A DNA stretch of 64,000 nt from positions 13,898,501-13,962,500 of the forward strand of contig JAXDDX010000001.1 of NCBI GenBank assembly GCA_034670405.1, written 5' to 3'. The DNA comes from Hoplostethus atlanticus (taxonomy: Eukaryota; Chordata; Actinopteri; Trachichthyiformes; Trachichthyidae). The position numbers were made by a program, and so were the translations under genes. This document shows positions 46,769-59,399 of the stretch, one piece after another. Positions within the stretch are counted from its first letter, which is position 1. Each line of letters opens with the position of its first letter. The notes under the pieces were generated by a model, which worked only from the letters and a program-made list of their open reading frames with translations, was not told where the DNA came from and did no database searches.

Positions 46769-46793
46769 GGGGGGGGGGGGGGGGGGGGGGGGG
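46769..46793. repeat. poly-G run, 25 bases
   Basis: Twenty-five consecutive G, the longest homopolymer I found in the window. Its length may be unreliable because such runs are hard to sequence. Confidence 0.9.
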
Positions 46794-48042
46794 CAAACAA
46801 GTGAACCGTCCAAAAGCTTCAAAACATACAAAGTGTACTACACACAGCACATCTGCTGAACACATCACAGAATGGGATGCACAACAAAAAGCTGCTCGGT
46901 TCACAGTTTCACTCACTACTCAGCTTTATAGGAGCTCTTAAACAGGTGAAAACAAAATGAAATCGGTAGAAAAAAATTTAAAATGATGAAAATGTGTTGA
47001 TACTTTTCAGTTATGTTTAAATACACACTTCCAGCTAGTCTGACAGATATGAGCAGTTATTAAAATCATCTGTCTGTCTGAGTTCAAAGACACACACACA
47101 CACACACACACACGATGCTGAGTAGAGGAGGCTATCATTGAGGAACTCAGGAGACCGAGACTCTGCCAGTGATGAGACTATTGTTGAGTGAGGCTTGTTG
47201 CTCACACATCAGTGCAGCATCTCATTCAGCTGTTGCCACTCAAAGAGATTCTTGTCATTCCTTTGGCCATACACGAGGAATTCATTCTGCAACTCCTGCA
47301 AATCTCACGCAAAATTCCCAGCTGGAATTGTGTTTTTCTTTGGTACCACACTGCACAACAAGGATCCCCATCAGAATAACATATTCTAATACAAAAAAAA
47401 GTCCAAATACAATGTAAAAAATAAAACATTGCTATGCAGGGTGTCCAAAGTGTCACAGTACATTGCAGAGAGGCAATACACAAAAATAGTTCTTTGTCAT
47501 AACTGAGATGTGACAAATGTTCAGTAGCATCCCTTACAAAAATAACTATAGTAATACTTTAAAAAAAAAGTAAGGATAATATAAAAATATATAGCTAATA
47601 TCCTATAATAATATTCTAATAACATTATAGTGTCAACAAAGGAGATTAAAACCCACAAAAGTACTACAGACGCACTATAAGACTATAGGAATTTACAACG
47701 ATACCAGAGGAGATAAAAATAGCATAAAGTACGATAAGGTCACTACAAGCTCATAGAGTACCTCAATAAAAGTTACTATAGGATCACTACAGGAACAAGG
47801 CTTGTTGTGGCTGTCTGTAATCTGTCAGGATACAATCACGTCTGTCAAAATCAATTGGCGGTGACAGTTTTCGTAAAGTGCACCGGTTAACGGGACCGTG
47901 CGGACGGTGGGCTGCAACATAAAGTTTTGTTGGACTGTACTCTGAAAACTAAAAAAAAATGCGCCGGATGCGAAAAATGGCCTAGAATTTAAAAAACAAA
48001 CATGTCATTGAATGGAGAATCTGAAAGAATCTCGACTCTTAC
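46794..48042. other. non-coding DNA with CTATAG-rich stretch
   Basis: A CA array lies at 47091-47113. The section 47540-47790 is AT-rich with recurrent ACTATAG, CTATAGG and ACTATAA words (self-complementary CTATAG core). The rest shows nothing. Confidence 0.6.
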
Positions 48043-48439
48043 CTGGTAAACGATCCTCGTCAAAAGTTATGTTATTGTTCGGCGGGCTGCAACCTGTCAG
48101 ACGTAGAGGGGAAAAGGAAAGCAAACCCAGGCGGAGAGGGAGATCACTGCCACGCAACTTCCATCCAGCAGCCTCAGCCCCACAAAAAAAGTTTCCAATC
48201 GGACCTATTTGGTATTTTATTCCACCTCTGTCCCCGCCAAGAAGTAACTGGGTTTGCGCTCTTTCCAAAACGCGCAAATCAGACCTTTCGATGCCTCTTT
48301 GTGCCCGTTATGAAGTCTGTATTTGATGGATTGGTGAACTGTGAGTTTTCTTGTTGGACAGGCAGGAAATGAAAGGAGAGTGAGGGAGAAGGGGCTCTTA
48401 CTGACTCCTACAGGCGCGTCGGGTGCCCAGACCTTTATA
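48043..48439 (-). promoter_or_regulatory. possible promoter and first exon, minus strand
   Basis: The minus strand has TATAAAGG at 48439-48432 inside CTATAAAGGTCTGGGC. A TCAGTAAG initiator-like site follows about 30-38 bases downstream (near 48406-48401). Further on, CAG|GTAAGAG forms a near-perfect 5' splice site, with the intron starting at 48042. Together they outline a possible first exon of about 360 nt. A frame (48277 to 48005) is open through the donor but lacks an ATG, and the first ATG (ATGGAAGTTGCG) reaches a stop after six codons. Any exon would thus be untranslated. No downstream exon is identified. Confidence 0.25.
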
Positions 48440-49598
48440 GGACCATTCGAGGGGCTTATTGACCTCGTAAAAATAAAAAAAAACGCCTGCCTCCAAATTG
48501 ATTTATTAAAATAAGTCTCAAAGCTCCAATATGAATTAGACAGTTGTAAAAAAAGTGAATTTTGACGGCTGACATCTGCAGTTGACGATTTTATATTTTG
48601 GAACAATGGGTAATTTTCCTGTCACATAAATACAAAGTGCCAATGTCAATTGTGAGTTATAATTCAATACAATGAAGCTTTTTTTTTTTTAATCTGGACA
48701 CAATTTCCATGGTAAAATGTTGGTTGTGGGAAATAAAGCCGACAGGCCTGGTTTCAATCTCATATGTGAGTCATGAGCCAGTCCATCATTAAATCATGTC
48801 ATATGAGCAATCAATCGTTGCATTTCAGATTTTGCTCTGTGGGCCAGATTTCCCTTTTAATTGCTTCATTAATCAATACAGCAGCAGCCAGGAACCCCTT
48901 ATCAGGATGCCCAGTGTGTTCATATTCCCAAATCACAAACATGCACGGTGTTTACCGAGCCATCAGGGCTGTTCCTCTTCCATGTGGGTAATTAACAGAG
49001 GAAAGAGTATGAAGAGGAAGCTTTAAGGCAGCATCAACAACACCTATGGAATGGTACTGCAACAGGAAGGAACACGCACACACACACACACACATGTATT
49101 TCCACTAAATGGTGACGAAACATGGAGCCCCACCTCTATTTAATGCATTAGTGTACAGTATCACTTTGCTACTGACTTCATACGCCGCTTTATGAGCCCA
49201 TATTGTGCCTGTTTAATACAGCAAGCATTTCCTTTTGGCCCCGAAGTAAAGCAAGAGGATGACACACATAGCTTCATAACAAGGCAGGAAACACTCACAC
49301 GGTACGTCTGTTTCCACTTTGTATCTTGGGCCTTTTGGTTCTTTCATTCACTAACTAGCCAGTTTTCCCATTCACACTTCTACAAGGGAGTGTACTTATT
49401 GTATTTATTTGCCTCTGTGTGTGTGTGTGTGTGTGTGTCTATGTGTGAATGTGCAACTGCACGCACGTGCGGAGTGCGGTTGTCAGGTCGTCATGTTTAA
49501 AAACAACCAAGGTTGACCAAAGTATCGTACAAGTATTAAAAGAGCAAAAGCAAAGATAGATGCAAGACAGTTGATACACCACATAGTAATGCGTGCAA
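48440..49598. other. non-coding DNA, partly repeat-free
   Basis: The segment 48770-49020 is repeat-free and rich in AATTA, TTAATCAAT and AATCAATCG motifs; it looks like the kind of sequence found in conserved non-coding elements, untested. A CA array lies at 49077-49094 and a GT array at 49415-49438. Confidence 0.5.
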
Positions 49599-49622
49599 CC
49601 CCCCCCCCCCCCCCCCCCCCCC
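49599..49622. repeat. poly-C run, 24 bases
   Basis: Twenty-four consecutive C, next to the start of an interspersed repeat. Complement is G24. Confidence 0.9.
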
Positions 49623-49689
49623 AACACATGCATACCCAGGCTTGCCATGCAGACTCAAATGCTATAGAATATAAGTGGGACTTGAGATG

Positions 49690-49862
49690 ATTTTTAAAAG
49701 TGGTCTCTATCAGAAGGGGTCTAAAGGTCGAGTATGGGCGAGGAATTTGGAAGTGGAAGCGGGAGCTGACCCGCTCAAAGCGACGGGACCTTAAAGTCAA
49801 CTGGGGAGCGAACCGGGAGCCAGTAGAGGGGGAAGCGAGCGCCGGGGTCATGTGGTCTCTTT
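49690..49862 (+). repeat. interspersed repeat, GGGAGCCAGT type
   Basis: Blocks AAAAGTGGTCTCTATCAGAA, GAGCTGACCCGCTC, GACCTTAAAGTCAACTGG, GGGAGCCAGTAGAGG and GGGGTCATGTGGTCTC occur in this order. They resemble an abundant fish repeat that I remember but cannot name. On the minus strand the same DNA reads FKNHLKSHLYSIAF, which looks like a LINE C-terminus, so a LINE-related origin is possible. Confidence 0.45.
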
Positions 49863-52800
49863 GGGTGCGTCTCTCTCGTCTGCATGGTGCATGGCTGACA
49901 GCTGACAGGGAGGAACTATACTTCTAGTGTCATTACAATCAGGAGCGGGAGTCTGAATCAGGGTGAGAAAATGCATACAGTTTTTCTTTTGTTTATAGCT
50001 TGCAATGGGCGCTACCACCACCAGTGACCTTCAGAATATTCTAATCATCGTCCTGTTAGTTTTCTTTCAAGAACGGCGGGAGAAAGCCTACCGAACACAG
50101 TGGGGGAAACTCAAACTCATCAGTCAGTGTGAGAGGCTGTCATGATTACGTTGCTATTAACCATGTGTTATTGAGACAAATTTAAAAGACATAACCATTA
50201 AACAGTTCATGCTGGTCCCTTGATGGATGGGATCATTTGAGTAGAAACCAGACCATATGTCTTTAAACAATGCGTAATGACACTGCACTTAAAACCTCTT
50301 CTCTCTGTTGGCCCTTCCCAATAGTTTTTCTTTCCAGAAGTTAGAACTGATTTACTTAGTGTATAGACACCACACTGATCGTCCCATAAAGATGCTGGTG
50401 GATAAAGGGCTATATGCAAGAACTGGATTGAACGAGCTTTTAAAGTTTTAAAGCCGTGGAGCTCAGTCGAGTGTAAAGGGAGCATTGTGTTCTCCTGTCA
50501 ATGGGAATAAAACATCAGCTGCCATACAGTGAAGAGTTGATGATAATGGTCCGTACTGAACAGACGCCTGCCTCTATGTTTGCAAGGGTTATACTGTATG
50601 TGCCCCGAGCTCCCTTTCAATGCAGAGGCTATCGCTTTAATATTATCCATTTGTGTGTCCCTTTGTGGCATGAAATTTCATCATCCTGCATCCAATGGAC
50701 TGAGAATCGTCGCAACTTAACACACATTGCCAGCCGGGGTTCGGTCAGGCATCCTCCTCACTTCAGGAATGAGAATTTCCCAAAGTGATGCACAGTGAAT
50801 TCCATCGAGTTGTTTCCCAGTGAGGGGAAGTCACCTACAAACATGTGCCTGTTAAGCTACAATAAGCGATTATTGTTATTTGAACAATAATAATAATAAC
50901 TTGTGAATTTACCTGTGTGCATCTCCACGCCACGGCACATTTCCAACCCATCAGCATCTCAGCTGTGGCCGTAATGGGAGGCTTATTTGGTCTCTCCTCT
51001 CAGCAGCAGTAATTTCTACAGCATGGGGGAGAGTACAGGTGGAGCGTGCTGAGTTAATGACTTAATAGCCAGCATGGGACGCACCTGGAGGAGAGCCAGA
51101 CCTGCACTAATTACCTGCACACCCGTGATAGTCAGTGTGATTCATTGTATCGCGGGCCACAGACGAGCATGTACAGCACGTTGATAAAAAACGGATTTAA
51201 ACTTTTTTTTTTAAAAACCCTGACGTGTGCTTTGTTCTGTTCGCCTTGTTTTCTCTTTCCGCACAATTTAAACGCCGTGCGAGTGGAATCAATCATTCCT
51301 CCTCGTGTACACGCCAACCTCACAGGTGGGTCACAATATGGTCTGGTAGGTTTTTTCAAAGCGCCAAATTCTGCCAAAGTGTAGCGATCCTGTATATATA
51401 TTAGACAGGTGTGGAATCACTTTCAACAGCAGGAACCGTTGTTCTGAGATATTACTATTATGGAGTTTATCATCAGGGGTAGATAATGAGTGACAGGTTT
51501 TATACTCAACAGATGGCGATTGCTGTACTCATTTAATCCAAAGTACCTTATGGTACCATGGCTGTATACCTTCTTCGTATGGGTGGCCCACAGTAGGAAC
51601 TGAGCGCCTAACCCTGGCATACACCATCCAGTGAGTTATGAAGGAACATGTCAGAATATATGAATATATGTATAAATATAAATATTTACTCAGTGGTAAA
51701 AGCCAAAGTTGTGAACTGGGCAAATAGTCCTGTGTATTACTTTTCTGTTTACAGTCACATGGTCTATTTGTGCTTATCAGTTTTTTTCTTGTCTATTTGA
51801 GGACTCTGGAATGAGTGGTCTCCAGCAGAGCGAAGCGATTTAAGAAGCAATTGCTTTAGTAGAGAGCATTTTTGGGGACTGCAGATGATGAGGCTTTTAC
51901 CACAAGCATGTGTGTGTGTGTGGGAGCAAGAATGCTGAGACATTTCTTACTGAGCTGTAACATTTACACTTACAAGAATGTGAACATGCCAAATGACCTA
52001 TCACTGGAAACCCTTCAACTTACACCTATTTGTGCATTATGTGAGAGGCCTTATAGTGTGAGAGGTACCATGTAGCAGTGTTTATAACCAGCTGGTATAT
52101 AAAACACACTGAAGAAGCCTCCTTTGCCAACTTTCAATTCTACTTCCTGATCCTGTCTCCTATATCAGTGCAATGTTTGTGAGTCACGGAGCACCAGTTG
52201 GAGGCAAGCCACCGTGAAATACACTTTAATGGACTTAATCAGACCCAATCAGGTACGGCCCATTCATCTGGAGTCAGCCCTTGTCCAATCAGGGTGTGTT
52301 TATTGTTGTAGCTGCCGGTTCTTCTCTGTCAACTGGGGGTGGCTGACACAGGTGAAAGGTGTCCATGCCGGCGGTGACAGACCACAAGACACGACCTTGA
52401 AAAAGTCCTCACTCAGTCTTAACTCAGCTCTCTCTAAGCGCCGCCGCTGCCCGTCTGATGGGATTTGATTGTTGTAAATTATAGCCGCAAGGGCCGTGCG
52501 GAGTAATGCTGTGTGACCCTTAGGTGGTCCAGACAAGCAGTCGGTGGTTATATTTTCCAAAAATGTCAGAAGAAAAAATGATTTATGACTCCAGTACAGC
52601 GGGGCCGTAAGATAAAGTGAGCAACACCCAAACAAATGTCACATTTAATTTCATGGGGGAACAAATGTTTTTACGGTGCGCTGCTTTCACGGTTGGTTAA
52701 TCCTCACCTAAATCCACATCTTCAGTTTAGCCAACGTATTCAATTATTGTTTGTACAATCCAAATAATTATTTTACGTGAGTTAATTTACAGTTAAGTAC

Positions 52801-54284
52801 TACACGAGAAGGATTTGGTCTATAAATATTAAGATAACCTTTTGGAAGCACATCATATGCAATACCATAATATATTATGATAGACTTTTGAGGATTGTAT
52901 GGTATTACTACACACTATAATGAACAGCACCCCAGTACAAAATAACTATTGTTTGTTATGACATTGTGTGACTGGCAAAGGATCAAAGTCACAGTGACAC
53001 CTTGTTATAAACTATTCATGGAGCCTCTTATGCTACCATTACACCTCAGCTGTCTCAGCCGATGTCCTTCAAATGACACGTCACGCCTACTAACATCAGT
53101 GTTTACAGGTTGTTATCTGCAGTACAGTAGCTCATGTCAAAAACAGTAATATGCACCGCACACTGTGGAGCCGATCAACAAAAGAGCCGTCACTTGTCAC
53201 TGCAGGGAGCTGCGCAAATTAACGGGTCAATAGCCGATCGGCTCCCTCAGCGCTGAAGAGTTCCTGCAGCGGCCAGTGGGGAATGGACTCAGTATCACAG
53301 CTGGGCTCAGGACACATTTAGGCCTCCAGTACAGTGTGTGGTAATGACCACGGCAATGTCATTGTCAAAGACAAGCACTGACAGGCAAACCTCCTCTGAG
53401 ATACAGTGCATGAACAATTACGAAGGAAGGCAAAATGCCAACTCATAATGTCAACTTTCATTCTTTTTGCTTTTCATTTTTGAAAATGGTTGGCTTTTCT
53501 GAATGTCCATATGTCGAAGTGTTTCCCTTTCTGGGAGCTTGCTGGGGACCAGAGGCCCAGGGCTTTTACCCAGGAGTTAAGCCTTAGGACTAACTGTTGA
53601 TTGCAGGGTAGAAAAGGGCTTTGGTTTACGACTTCAAGTCTCAACAGGGACGTCTGTATGGCAGCTCATATAGTATCTTAAATAGCTTTGCTCATATTAG
53701 ATTACTTGCTTAGCTAGCTGCATTTCCCTGGTTTTAACATCTAGCTGTTTGTGAACAACGAAGCTCTATACTTGCAGTTGACACTCCCACTGTGGGAAGC
53801 CACTTTAAAAGCTATTATTGTAATATCCACCATACACACTACTCACAAATGAACCCTGAGGTAAGTGAAAATTGAGGGTCTGTATATGCCTTTGGGCTTC
53901 AAAAAAATGTGTAGCTGACATTCACCAAAGACCTCCTGAAGTCATCCTGGTACAACTCTGTGTCCCACCATAATGAGTGTCTACTTCATTCATTTTGCAG
54001 CAGCAATGGGCAGGGCATGAAGTTTGGCTGAGAGGTCAAGGACATGGATCCCAGAGTGACAAAGTGCTGATAGATTCTTCACCAGGCACACGATTAAGTT
54101 GCTGCAGCTGCTCCTGGTCTCCCTCTGCCTTCACCCATTCTCTTAACCACTTGGTTTCATCGTCACACGGGCCACCTGCTCTGATCCTGCATCAGTATGC
54201 CAACCTATCTGGAGGGACAGGAATATAGAAGGAGTAAGAGCTGCTGTGTATAGGTATGCACCATAATATGTGAGGAAGAGTAGA
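49863..54284. other. non-coding DNA, no gene recognised
   Basis: Unique-looking sequence with short open frames only. An ATA-rich stretch lies at 51655-51690 and (AAT)n at 50886-50899. No gene or named repeat recognised. Confidence 0.6.
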
Positions 54285-54600
54285 GGCAGCACGGTGGCTC
54301 TGTGGTTAGCACCGTCGCCTCACTGCAAGAAGCTCCTTTCTGTGTGGAGTTTGCATGTTCTCCCCCCCCGACTCGCGTGGATTTCCTCCCCAATTGCAAA
54401 CACATGCAAGTCAGGTGAATTGGAGACTCATAATTGCCCAGCGGCCCAAGAGAGTGTGTCAATCTGTGTTCGCCCTGTGATGGACTGCCAACCTGTCCGG
54501 GGTGTTTCCCTGCTGCCACATACCACATTGTGGGTATACGCTCCAGCCCCTGCGACACTGAATAGGGAGAATAGAAATAAGTGAGAAAATAAATGAACAA
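54285..54600 (+). repeat. SINE-like teleost repeat with tRNA-like head
   Basis: The head reads GGCAGCACGGTGGCTCTGTG then GTTAGCACCGTCGCCTCA, resembling a tRNA-derived region with an A box (TGGCTCTGTGGTTAGC). It continues TTTCTGTGTGGAGTTTGCAT, GTGAATTGGAGACTCATAAT, GCCCTGTGATGGACTG and GCTCCAGCCCCTGCGAC, all in the order of an abundant fish repeat, and ends AATAAATGAACAAG. The B box (GGTTCGAATCC) expected after GCAAGAAG is missing, since the sequence jumps directly to CTCCTTTCTGTG. This copy should therefore lack a working Pol III promoter. Confidence 0.8.
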
Positions 54601-57296
54601 GAGGAGGAATTGATGGTAGCTGGACCGCTGCGCTTAAACGCTTCAGAAACCACCTTTCGCCTCCACTTACTGCACAACTACATCACAGAGTAACTGCCTT
54701 AAAGCTGAACACCCGACATTTACTTACTTGAAAAACAACCTGCAAAATCAATTACAAGCTGAATGAAATGCAACGTTTTGGCAGTAGAACGCGATAAGAA
54801 CCTCTAGGGGAGCTGTAAGCCACCGAACACCAGCGAGACAGAGGCGAGCGATGGAGGTCTGGAGAGCTGTACTTTCCTTGAAGTAATAGTCCTCTGTAGT
54901 CTATCATAGAGTGACAAGAGATAACACAGACACTTGTTCTCCATTGCTGACCTTTTGACAGGGACACAGACCAGCCACGGGCCATTTCTTCTGCTTATTA
55001 CCGAGGTGAGTACACGCAGCGCTGTCTTATTCCTAGGTTATTGGAACACTGAAACACAGCAGAGCAGAATCGACCAGAGGTGAGTGAGATTAAACAGAGG
55101 GAAAGGCAGTGTCTCAAGATTACCGTTTCCCCCCCGTAATAGCCCTGCGAATGAAGAGCTAGAATGTGCAGATGATGGCGGTACAGCAGAAGTACACATT
55201 GGTTTCCAGTCACCTTGGTTTGATCGTCAAAAGCAATGGAATAACATTTCACTAAATGTTGTTGTGACAAATGACAATTCGTAAAAACCTCATCTATGAC
55301 TACAACGATGACCCCCTCGTGTTAATATTATCCTAAATATAAACCTGGCGATGTTTAAGAGAAAGTGTGCATCCTTTGTTCTTCTATGTTGTTTGTAACA
55401 AAGAAAATGACTTAAGTGCTTTACTGGCGTCACAAGTTCGTGCCATCAAAGCAACAGAGTGGCGAACAGTGGACAGATCCACATTTTATCAATTACAGTA
55501 AATCTGGGGCACGGTACTGCGGTGTTATAAACAGCGGGTGATTAAAAGCAAATAAACACATTGCAATCTTACCAACAAGCGTCCCCTCAAATAAACAAAC
55601 ATTTAGCGCCGCCATCTTTGTGTCATTAGAAGAGAGATTGTGCTCTCAATGTGAAGCTTGCATCGAGGAACATCTCGTGAAACTGACACCGCGTCCTCGG
55701 TGACCTCAGCGGTGGAGGCTGCGGACGCCGCTTCTCATGTCGCAATAGAAGGACCGGACTAAGTGATTGTGTCTCGTTTCAGGATGTGGCTATCCCTGAG
55801 GATGTGGACTAAATCGATAAAATGACTAATAGATCACAGAGAATTAATTTAGACAGAACAAAAGACCACTATATAAAATGTTAATTACCCAAATAATTGA
55901 GTTTCAAGTAATCAGCTCGAATCCTCTGCTAACCCCGCTTTGTCAGCTCCCAGTAGGGCCCTGACAGAGTGTAACAAGGTTTAGTCAGCTGTGTGGCGGA
56001 GAAGCTCCCTGGTTCTACGCCCAGCAGGCCTTCCTCTGTACGGCTCCTCTGCTGTGAAAACATTTCACAAGTGTTTGACAAAGAACACCAGGAATCCCCG
56101 TGTAAAAATCTGATCTGTGTCACAGCGCGGTGAAAGCTGGCGTACCCTTAAAATGAAGTGGGTGGGTGACCGGGGGAGACTTTTTTTTATGGCGCAAAAG
56201 CTTGCACATTATAGTTACTATGGGAACTGGGACTCGGTGGTTATTCCACTGGAGCAGTAATTAGGTCGTAAAGAAAGGGAAACTTGGGGGGGAAAAAGAA
56301 AGATGGAAAGTGGTAAAGAAGTGAGGTGAATACATACAAGCAATTAGCAAGCGAATACAGGGCATATGTGTTCATGTGTGTTATAACAATTAGGCTGTGA
56401 GCGCTAGGTCAGGTTGACATGACCAGCAGTGAACCTGCTTCTCCCACCACGGGGCTAGTTAGGAGTTATGACAGATTGCATGCAGTTTACACTCCACTGT
56501 TCATTTACTGCCTCCCATGACTCATCTGATCATCTCAACCCTGCCTGGTTTCACGAGTGCCGGCAAACAAGGCCAATCTGACTGCAGGGAGAATGCCAGG
56601 GAAGCTTGGGGACATGCATCTGAATCCAAGGCAACATCTGTCAATAACTATATTGAGGGTGATGACAAAATAATTTTCTCGCAGAATGGTCTGAAACAAT
56701 GCAGAGCAATAACATGACAAAGCAAAATGACACTTCTTTATTTTTCAAGACATATTCTGTAATTGTAAGATGTTCAGTTGAACAAAATGTTCAGAGCCAA
56801 CTGAGACAACATGCTTATCACCCCATTTTCATAAGCTCACAGGCAGAATCTTAACTTAAACCAAGTCAGGATTTACTGGCGTTATCGCAACTCCGCCACC
56901 TCTTGCAGCTGCAAATTGAGGAACAACGCGAATACTGTAAACATCAATGGGGCATTAACACGGGAGTGACGCGATCAAAGTGCTGCCGGGGTGTCTCTCT
57001 GTCAGCGGGGGCCCTGGGAACAGTGTCTGAGTGTGCACGATAAGGAGCGTCTGAAACTCGGCCATCTGGAACACAGGGGTGTACCTTGGCAGCCAGGCTC
57101 CGCTAATCACCCACTGTAAACATACAGTAGTGTATATGTAACCAATAATGAGTCTGTTGCTATAGCCAGAGGATGGGAGTGTACTTTGTGTCTCTGTCTC
57201 TGTTACAGATGGCATGGCTAGATAATAAGCTGTCAGAGCCTCGCACAGCCCGAGGGACTGGGGTGTTTAGATTAAGGTCTCACACAATCTGTTTTT
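54601..57296. other. non-coding DNA, no gene recognised
   Basis: Unique-looking sequence. Open frames are at most about 90 codons without domains. Donor-like AGAGGTGAGT near 55076 stands alone. Confidence 0.6.
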
Positions 57297-57682
57297 TTAA
57301 AGGACTACATCGCCTTTTTGAGAGTTCGACCCATTGGTCACCTTATCCAATATCTGACAAGATGATTGGCACCCAAATAATCTCTGTGTCTCCGGTAGAT
57401 ATCTCTGTCTGGCATGCTAAATCTTATGTCTTGTTTTACCAATAATACACATGCCTGTAGAAATGAACTAACCATCCAGCCTTAAAGCCTTAAAAGTTCT
57501 CATTTTCTCACTTTTAGGATAATGCTAGTCGCCTATGGTTACTTAACATACTGTATGCTAAAGCGTTAGCATTGCATAACGGTCTCACAGAGATGATTTT
57601 GGTGATTTCTGCTGATTTTGGTCAGGTACTGGGTAAGGTGCCCAATGGGTCGAACTCCCAAAAAGCCACTGTAGTCTATTAA
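57297..57682. mobile_element. MITE with long inverted ends, TTAA flanks
   Basis: TTAA flanks lie at 57297-57300 and 57679-57682. The left end runs AGGACTACATCGCCTTTTTG then AGAGTTCGACCCATTGGTCA. The reverse complement of the right end runs TAGACTACAGTGGCTTTTTG then GGAGTTCGACCCATTGGGCA. The similarity continues through CACCTTATCCA against CACCTTACCCA, so inverted ends are about 50-55 bp with few mismatches. The 378-bp core has no transposase. TTAA duplications are characteristic of Kolobok and piggyBac; I cannot decide between them. Confidence 0.85.
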
Positions 57683-59358
57683 CTCTTGAGTTACAGTGAA
57701 GAATCAAATCAAGGTCATATGACCCTGACTAGTCATTGTTCAGTACTCATATTGTTACGGATACAGGCCCAGGTTTTACCAGGTCTGCTCTGGACTATTT
57801 GCAGGTTTGGCTGTCCCTGCCTGTAGAATCCCTAGTGAGTAGGGATTTTTCAGTTGATCATATGAGAGCTCAGACAGACTCCTAATAGCATTATAATGGC
57901 AGAAATACATTATATGGTGCCTGGCAATATTCTGTAATATAATCACAAGAGGTATAGATCTTTTTATAGCAAATTAGGAATGTGGGGTGCACAATTACAA
58001 ATCTCATTAGGGTTTAATGATGAGAGAAAAACAGGAGTAGAAGAATGATTCTCTAAGCTTTTTAGTCATGGGGTCAAGAGGTAGGATAGGAGGCACTGGA
58101 GCTCATTTCTCCGGCTGATTTCATTACAAATGACAAAAGCAGCGAAGTGGTCATGGTTGCATCCCAGCCATTTCCCGTATCATCTTCCTAGCTGCCCTTT
58201 TACAGGCAGGAAAGAGGGATGGACAGGTAAATGACGGATTCTTGAGAAGAGGCCCTAATTATTTCTGGCCTGGCTGTGTTGAGCTTGATGCCAAAGCCAG
58301 CGGTGAAGCCACTGTCACGAAGCATCTGCAGAGCCGTAAGCCCTTGGCAGTTTCCAGGAGCGCAAACTGAGGTGAAATCGAGGTAACTTCCTTTTTTCTA
58401 GTGTACTGACTTGCAGTAGTTTGGCAACCAAATTGTCTTTCCTACAGAGAATACTGCAGTAGTGGGCCTAGTCAACTGGTCCGATAGGAGTAGTAGTAGC
58501 AGTGTACTAGTTTGTAATGAAGGTAAAAAAAGTAATACATCTTTTTCACAGAGACTGCAGCTACAATTGACCCCTATTGTATATTTGTGAGATTGCAGAT
58601 ACAGTTAATGCATATAATGGTACTCAATCATTTTATTAGAAAATGTAACTCTAAGATGCCTGGTAAATCTCTGGGAATATAATAAAATGTAATACAATGA
58701 ACTGAATGGAAAATTGATAACTGATGTTGTGAGTGTTTAAAAATGTAAAACTGCTCTGTGATGTTTCACATATCGATGAGGTCATACCAGTTTTCATCAT
58801 CACACCGTGGGAAACAACTCAGTTCAAATTCCTGTTGCAATCTATCTCTGACTCAAAGGCTAAAAAAAAAGTTGTGCAAATGATTTTAATTCATCTTCAA
58901 ATAAATAGCAAAGCCAAATAGATTTGTAGAATTTTGTGGAATTGTAATCTTTTGAGAATGTCTTTTAATAGTGATGCTTGTTTTAAAGCTGCAACAGTCT
59001 ATTCTAACAATGCACACATGGCTCAGCACAGACCTTAGTGATACAGTACATACCGATTAGTACCTGCATGATCACATACAGTATCGTCTGCCAGACTGTG
59101 ATCAGTAATCAGCACCGAGTGACAGGCTGATTACACACATCATTAACAATTATTTCTATTTGCCAAGCTCTTCTCAGCACATTTTCTGCTAGGGTACACT
59201 GTATATTTGTTTTGGAACAGAACCGAACACCCAGTGTGAGTCGAAGGCTGCAAATCGAAGACGGCTGAGTCAAGAAGATTCTGGTGGCTATACCTGGATA
59301 TGAACCTGCAACTACGAGACGAGAGATGAGTGTATGTAGGTGTCAAACAAGCAATTGA

Positions 59359-59360
<2 letters not shown>

Positions 59361-59393
<33 letters not shown>

Positions 59394-59399
59394 TGTGTG
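59361..59399. repeat. (GT)n microsatellite with GC interruption
   Basis: Fourteen GT units, then GCGC, then further GT units. Confidence 0.96.

Noticed and set aside
49483-49851. Minus-strand frame with FKNHLKSHLYSIAF as a LINE C-terminus
   Set aside because: Upstream LINE motifs (LHWLP, APSYL) are missing; the plus strand fits a known-looking interspersed repeat better, so I recorded only the repeat.
55072-55088. AGAGGTGAGT splice donor as evidence of an exon
   Set aside because: Isolated donor-like words also occur near 37975 and 43979; without acceptor, frame or conservation they are expected by chance.
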